DNA from: Temnopleurus reevesii
Lineage: Eukaryota > Echinodermata > Echinoidea > Temnopleuroida > Temnopleuridae
Direction of reading: 5' to 3'
Length of the DNA: 24,420 nucleotides
Assembly: GCA_036244855.1 (NCBI GenBank)
Contig: BQKZ01001024.1
Location: forward strand, 39,141-63,560
Part shown: one piece after another, positions 19,761 through 24,420 of the stretch
Layout: every line of letters begins with the position of its first letter
Position numbering within the stretch: position 1 is the first letter of the stretch
Program-made: the position numbers and the translations under genes
Notes under the pieces: model-generated
Databases searched by the model: none
Seen by the model: the letters and a program-made list of their open reading frames with translations, nothing else
Told to the model about the DNA's origin: nothing

Positions 19761-22700
19761 TTGTGATTGTTGGGAACCGCTCGGATTTCTTATGTTTCTA
19801 AGTTGTTTTCACAAATTTTGTGCTTTGTTTCTTTGGATCAGACATCTTGGAAGTGTTTCAAGGTGTTTTCATAGCAAAATCTTGTGTTTTGGAGGATACT
19901 CAATATTTGAAACTGGATTCGCATAGCACAATAGGCTTTATCAAACTAAACAATTTCAAAATATTTCTGTATTTAATAACAGTGTTTATATACACCCATC
20001 ATCTATGTGTGTATTCTGACCAACATTTGCAATTTGAAGTTGATCAGGATTTGTCCACATGTTCTTGGGTCTTATTCTTACAAACTTCAATTTTTTTTCA
20101 GTACTTCTGTTTGTTTTTACCAAAATAACTTAATAACATTAGACTTTGAAGCTCAGTCCATATTGACATTTATTAAGCAGTACTTTAGAGAAACATTTAT
20201 TTCTCTCAGAATTCATAGGTTTTCTTTTCCCTTTGCATTTTGATATGTCCTGTTTTTCTTGTTTTAGGGTTCCTGTTATTTGCCTTCTTATTTTTAATGC
20301 ATCCTGTTTCCATGGTTTGTGCATTTTTTTGTAGAGATCTTCAATTAACGAATATGCCGTCAGGATTGAGAAATTTTGCATAATAGTTTGGAGAGAAAAA
20401 AGAGACGGTTAAAGATCTCGGTCCAATACATTGCTCATAAATGATACCATTTTTGGCCAAAAGGTCTTAGATGACAGGGAAAATATTAGGGACACAAATG
20501 CTAACTCTTCGGACACAGTTTTTATTCTTGAAACCCCAGCTTCCAAATAATCATCATTATATTTGAGATCCAAATACTTTTAATTTTTTGTCAAATAAGC
20601 TTCCAATTGATTAGATGATATAGAAATGCTTCTATATATGAAAAAGGCTCTTTATAGTCTTTGCCAAACAGAGATTTGTGTATGCTGTGGCAATATCTTC
20701 TCAAAAGGAAATTCCAGGAGGATGAGTTTAAAGTTGTCTTTATCTTTTCCTAATACAAGGATGAACATGTGCTGAAGTTCAAGGGCAATGATGAGCTTTC
20801 TCTATTATCAGTTGAAAGCATGGGATTTTCTTTATCCTTATCCTTGATTTTAGTTCTTGGATTAATAATAATGGAGCCTGTATGTCTTCTATATGGATTG
20901 AATTTTAAATCATATTGCATTCGTGCAAGCTATATTAGGGAGACTCATTTTTGTGTTGATCTGGTTACCATGGCAACCTAGTGCTCAGAAGAGTGTACAT
21001 GAAGTCAACAAACTTCCGCTTACCGTCCCATCAAAAGTCAATGGGAAATGGAAATTAGAACAAATTCTTCACTGTGCGATCAACACTGTCAATCACAGTT
21101 TATCCATGGTGGGATTATTTATGATTGCAAGAATTATTGAATCAAACTCTGATTAATTGTCCTTTTCATTGACCTAAATATTAATTTAGATTATCCCATT
21201 TGTCTATACGTACACTGTAGCTCTTGGTATTTTATAACTGTGGGTTCTTAGATTATTATTTATACATGTATTTTGATTTGGTTAGGAATGCTGAAGATGC
21301 GTTAAATTGAAGAGCATATATGCAAAAAAAAATTGCCCTTTATGAAGTGATTCCTATAGAGAAATTTTAATTTTCTGTAAATTTTGCATTGTGAAAATAT
21401 GTTCTTATAAAATAAATGTACACCAGACAGAAAACTTTCTCTGCGATGATGTCCCATTCCAATCCCGTGTTTTCAAATCATAAAAAATTAACCCATTTCC
21501 TGATTCAAATTAAGAGAGCTGACACCCTCCTACATTATATCTGTCCACAGGTGGTATTTTTAATTTCATCAAAATATTTGCCTTAAAAATGTCATGGAAC
21601 ACTGACATTCTGTTGACAGAGTCTCCACTATCTTCTTCTTAAACCCCCACAATGATTCATAACTTCTTCTGTTCTAATTATCGACATCCTCTCGTAATTC
21701 AAGTTGAGATATTAATTAAGAGCGCCCCAATACGAAAACCTCAAGGACTTTGGCAACGCTCTAAGAGACATAGGAAGAATATCGGATTATGAGAACTAAC
21801 ATGATATTTCATTGTCTTTGAATTTTGTTAGAAGCACAACACAAATTCAAACAGGTGTCAAAATTATACTTATTTTCTGGCTATATATATATATTTTTTA
21901 TATTATTGTGTTGGTATTTTCATTCCTTTTCTATGGTTGCCATTTTCCCATGAACTATGTCTTACTAAGTATTCTATTTTGTCCTTTATTTTTTTTTTTA
22001 AGTTTATTAAAATGAAAATGCAGATGCCTTGATCACCAAAATATTGTAATGCAAGTCTGGTGCCAGATCAGATCAAACAAGAACCATAATTGTTTTCTAA
22101 ACTTTCTCTCAATGTTGTGATGTATTGTAGGCCTATTGTGAGTTGTGAAGCTACAGAGGCAAACATGTGGCATATATTTGTCATCATTTTGGAAATTTTC
22201 TTCTTAATTTTTTATTTTTCCCATTGCCCCTTGTTGGAAAGTTTGTAAATTTTGCTAGATTTGGCTTGAAACTTCAACTATTTCACAAACATCCCTCCAA
22301 AGATGAGGAATAAACTTGGTAATTATTCTCCAACTCAACATGTTCATTAACCAAATCAGAAAACTTGAATAAATAAATTAAAAAGTTGAAGTACTCTCAT
22401 TACCTCCACTATGAATACAGTATATTTCTGTATAAATAGGTTTTAAGTTTTCTTGGATAATTGTCAAGAAATACCTGCTGATTTCTTAAAAATGGCCATG
22501 AAGTAGTCATGTAGAGATGTTCTGGCAGGTGGCTGTGTTATGGAATAGAAGTTCATCCTAAGCAGTGCTTACTTTTGCAAGAACGCTGAAAATTATGGGT
22601 GTTATATCTCAATTAACGTAGGAAACCTGCAGTAATGTCTGTAGATTGTGTTTGATAGTCTTGATTAAAAAAGAAGTAGCCTATTGCTTTCAGCATCTAC

Positions 22701-23913
22701 TGTACTACTAGGGAAATGATCATATTCTTTTAATGAGGATTGTCCCACTAGAAGGTAAACATCGATATTGGTTTCCATGGAGACTATAGCCTACATGTGC
22801 AGTTCATTGAAAGTAAATAGTGCAGATCATTTGTTTTTGCAAGTGTGTGCCTACTGTTGGTAAAATTGCATCAGATGATGTTTATTTTTAATTCATGTTC
22901 TCATGTGTTTGGGGTTGCCATGGTTATGACATACTACACAGGAATTTGCAATTTTCCTAAAAAGTACTCTGGAATTTTCAATCAATTTTCTAGCTCATTT
23001 ATACAAGTATTTCATTAGTGGCATTTATTTTCTCAATAATATGGGCTAATCAATCAACAGGGAAAGAGAGAATTTCAAACAATTATGATGAGAATAACAG
23101 ATATTATTGTGATCTATTGTAGAACAGAAAACTGTTTGACATACATGTATCTCTCACCGAGTCGCATTGAAAGTACTATTCAGGAACCATCATGCTGGCC
23201 TTAATTCTCTGTAATTGAAATCACCGCAGGATGAATAATTGGTATTTTCTTTTTAATGCATTCTTAATGAGCACCTGTATACTGGTTTATAGATGGAACT
23301 TGTACGTGATACTGTAACTTGCATTGTGGTTTTGATCATGGTTTGATGAGTTTTTGTTTTTTTCTAAATTTGAAGTCCTATTTTAACCCATATATTGCTA
23401 TTGTCTTGAGTCGGTGGTAGGATGGCATTTTTGTAAGCATAGCGAGTAGGCTCCTGTGTAAATTTACTGTCTCTAGTTTAGATTTTCTCAATGAAAACTG
23501 TCTTGACATTATTGAATAGTTATTGCTTCTGTCTTCCTTCTCCTATTCCAATCTTGAATGTTTTTCTATTTCTTGAGATTCCTTATGAGTTCTCCTGTTG
23601 ATACTATTGTAGTATGTTGATACTATAGTACTATATGACAATGTTAATTATTCCATTGAAAATATGGATACTGGGTCTCATTGGAGCTAGCTTGAATGTA
23701 AAGAATTGAATGTCCTGATTATAAAGTGATAATGACAGGTGATAAAAAAAAATGAAAGAAAGCCTGATAATAATGCCGCTGGCACCATTAGGAGGTGCTG
23801 GAGGTATTATTATTAATGGATCATGACTTGATAAACTTTATAGCTTGCAATTGGATGATGCAGTGCCATGGATGGAAACTACACTGCACGTGAAGTGAAT
23901 TCAAACCTGCGAA

Positions 23914-23990
23914 AAATTACGCTATGATATTAAAGACCCCAAAACATTTGGAAAGTCACGCTGTGATATTGGAACCCCTGAAATATTTGT
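23914..23990. repeat. Imperfect 39-bp tandem duplication
   Basis: ATTACGCTATGATATTAAAG with following ACCCCAAAACATTTGG is repeated as GTCACGCTGTGATATTGGAACCCCTGAAATATTTG at an offset of 39 bases, just upstream of the acceptor repeats of the last exon. Confidence 0.6.
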
Positions 23991-24002
23991 AGACATCTTC
24001 TT

Positions 24003-24059
24003 TCTGGATGACCCTCAAGGGTCTTAACCCATCTTCAAGGGTCTTTTACCATCGTCAAG
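24003..24059 (+). repeat. Triplicated acceptor-like 20-bp unit before the last exon
   Basis: Three copies of a unit ending TCAAGG are spaced exactly 20 bases apart, with AG dinucleotides ending at 24019, 24039 and 24059. Only use of the third AG keeps the reading frame of the preceding coding exon. The first two run into stops (TGA within the exon). Confidence 0.6.
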
Positions 24060-24284
24060 GACATACTTTATATGTACATCTCAAGAGTGTGTCCGTGCAT
24101 TGATAATCACCCTCATCATCCTCATCTTCATATTGGTTGCCATGCCGACCAAAGAGGAGAGATTAAGCATTCTCCAGGTTGACGAGGAGGAGCAACAGTG
24201 CGATGTTGAAGACAATGTCAAGGTCGTTTATCGCAAGAAGAACCAGCGAGGTCGTAGAGGGCGACGCCCTCGCTCACTGGATAG
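24060..24284 (+). CDS. Third coding exon: transmembrane segment, acidic stalk and furin-like basic cluster
   Basis: This exon is 225 bases and phase 2 to phase 2, ending at the donor ATAG|GTGAGT. Read from the upstream exons it encodes residues 79-153. First comes TYFICTSQECVR, then a hydrophobic run of about 16 residues (ALIITLIILIFILVAM, about 92-107), then PTKEERL, an acidic patch (DEEEQQCDVED, 120-130), and the basic run YRKKNQRGRRGRRPRSLD (136-153). The basic run contains overlapping R-x-x-R sites (RGRR at 142-145 and 145-148; RRPR before Ser151). With no signal peptide, one internal membrane span and a proprotein-convertase motif on the C-terminal side, it fits a type II shed ligand or membrane collagen. 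The 3' part is clearly codon-like and CpG-rich. The acceptor is a non-ideal CAAG, so the left boundary is less certain. ATG at 24142 could be an alternative start. Downstream exons are missing, so the family stays open. Confidence 0.6.
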
Positions 24285-24420
24285 GTGAGTTTATCATTGA
24301 TAGAATTTGTAACAGTTTTATATCAGAGGATTCAGTGTAATTACGTATCTGTTACTTGCGATCCCACTCCCCAGTACAAATAATAATGATATTGATAATA
24401 ATAATAATGTTGGCTACCTG
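24285..24420 (+). other. Start of the next intron
   Basis: Begins GTGAGTTTATC after the exon at 24284, with stops in the coding frame immediately downstream. It holds a short AAT/GAT microsatellite at about 24380-24410 and runs out of the window. Confidence 0.6.

Larger units (their letters stand above)
5253..24059 (+). other. Large intron, 18.8 kb, repeat-rich
   Basis: It runs from GTGAGT at 5253 to the CAAG acceptor ending 24059, the only plausible acceptor close to the next coding exon that preserves phase. It could contain further in-phase exons I cannot recognise. Contents are a 446-bp foldback element, paired TTAA mini-elements, (GATA)4 at 7613-7628, pyrimidine tracts, a TAA/TGA microsatellite, poly-G runs (8001-8012, 11126-11138, 16014-16025; C-run 10382-10392), a second minisatellite locus, tandem repeats and weak coding-like fragments. 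In the remaining stretches (5860-7600, 8500-10100, 16700-18000, 19800-23900) I see only AT-rich unique sequence with short chance ORFs. Confidence 0.55.

Noticed and set aside
20139..20381. Lys-rich 80-residue minus-strand frame
   Set aside because: Composition is what T-rich plus-strand DNA gives by chance; no motif or splice support.

Overview
This is eukaryotic, intron-rich, AT-rich DNA (roughly two thirds A+T by eye) with almost no long open reading frames. There are no bacterial-type operons, ribosome sites or CRISPR arrays. Codon-like, GC-richer islands are bounded by GT/AG splice signals. Small foldback elements, trinucleotide microsatellites, poly-G runs and many copies of ACATGTA suggest a marine invertebrate, perhaps an echinoderm; that last step is inference. 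One ambiguous base (n, about 3835) shows this is draft assembly sequence.

The one gene I can support runs left to right and leaves the window on the right, probably on the left too. Its internal 5'-UTR exon begins after a strong polypyrimidine-CAG acceptor at 1817. It carries five tiny upstream ORFs, the first coding ATG at 2012 in a strong context, and a GTAAGT donor at 2137. Exon 5142-5252 follows a 3.0 kb intron and keeps the frame (phase 2 to phase 2). After an 18.8 kb intron, exon 24060-24284 is again phase 2 to phase 2 and ends at a GTGAGT donor. Joined, they encode about 153 residues: a hydrophilic N-terminus without a signal peptide, one hydrophobic segment (about 92-107), an acidic stalk, and a strongly basic R-x-x-R cluster (142-150). 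This layout fits a type II single-pass membrane protein with a furin-like processing site, as in TNF-superfamily ligands of the EDA kind or membrane collagens. The family is not proven because the C-terminal domain lies outside the window.

Region by region: 1-1816 is 5' flank or UTR intron with a degenerate 16-bp minisatellite, a 167-bp MITE-like element and a diverged tandem duplication. 2137-5141 is intron with a large ATC microsatellite. 5253-24059 is a very large intron holding a 446-bp foldback element, two head-to-tail TTAA-flanked piggyBac-like mini-elements, pyrimidine tracts, a second locus of the 16-bp minisatellite family, a three-copy tandem repeat near 19.4-19.76 kb, and a few weak candidate exons or decayed coding fragments on both strands. 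Short tandem duplications sit just before the 24060 exon and triplicate its acceptor-like sequence. Most other open frames are low-complexity or repeat artefacts.
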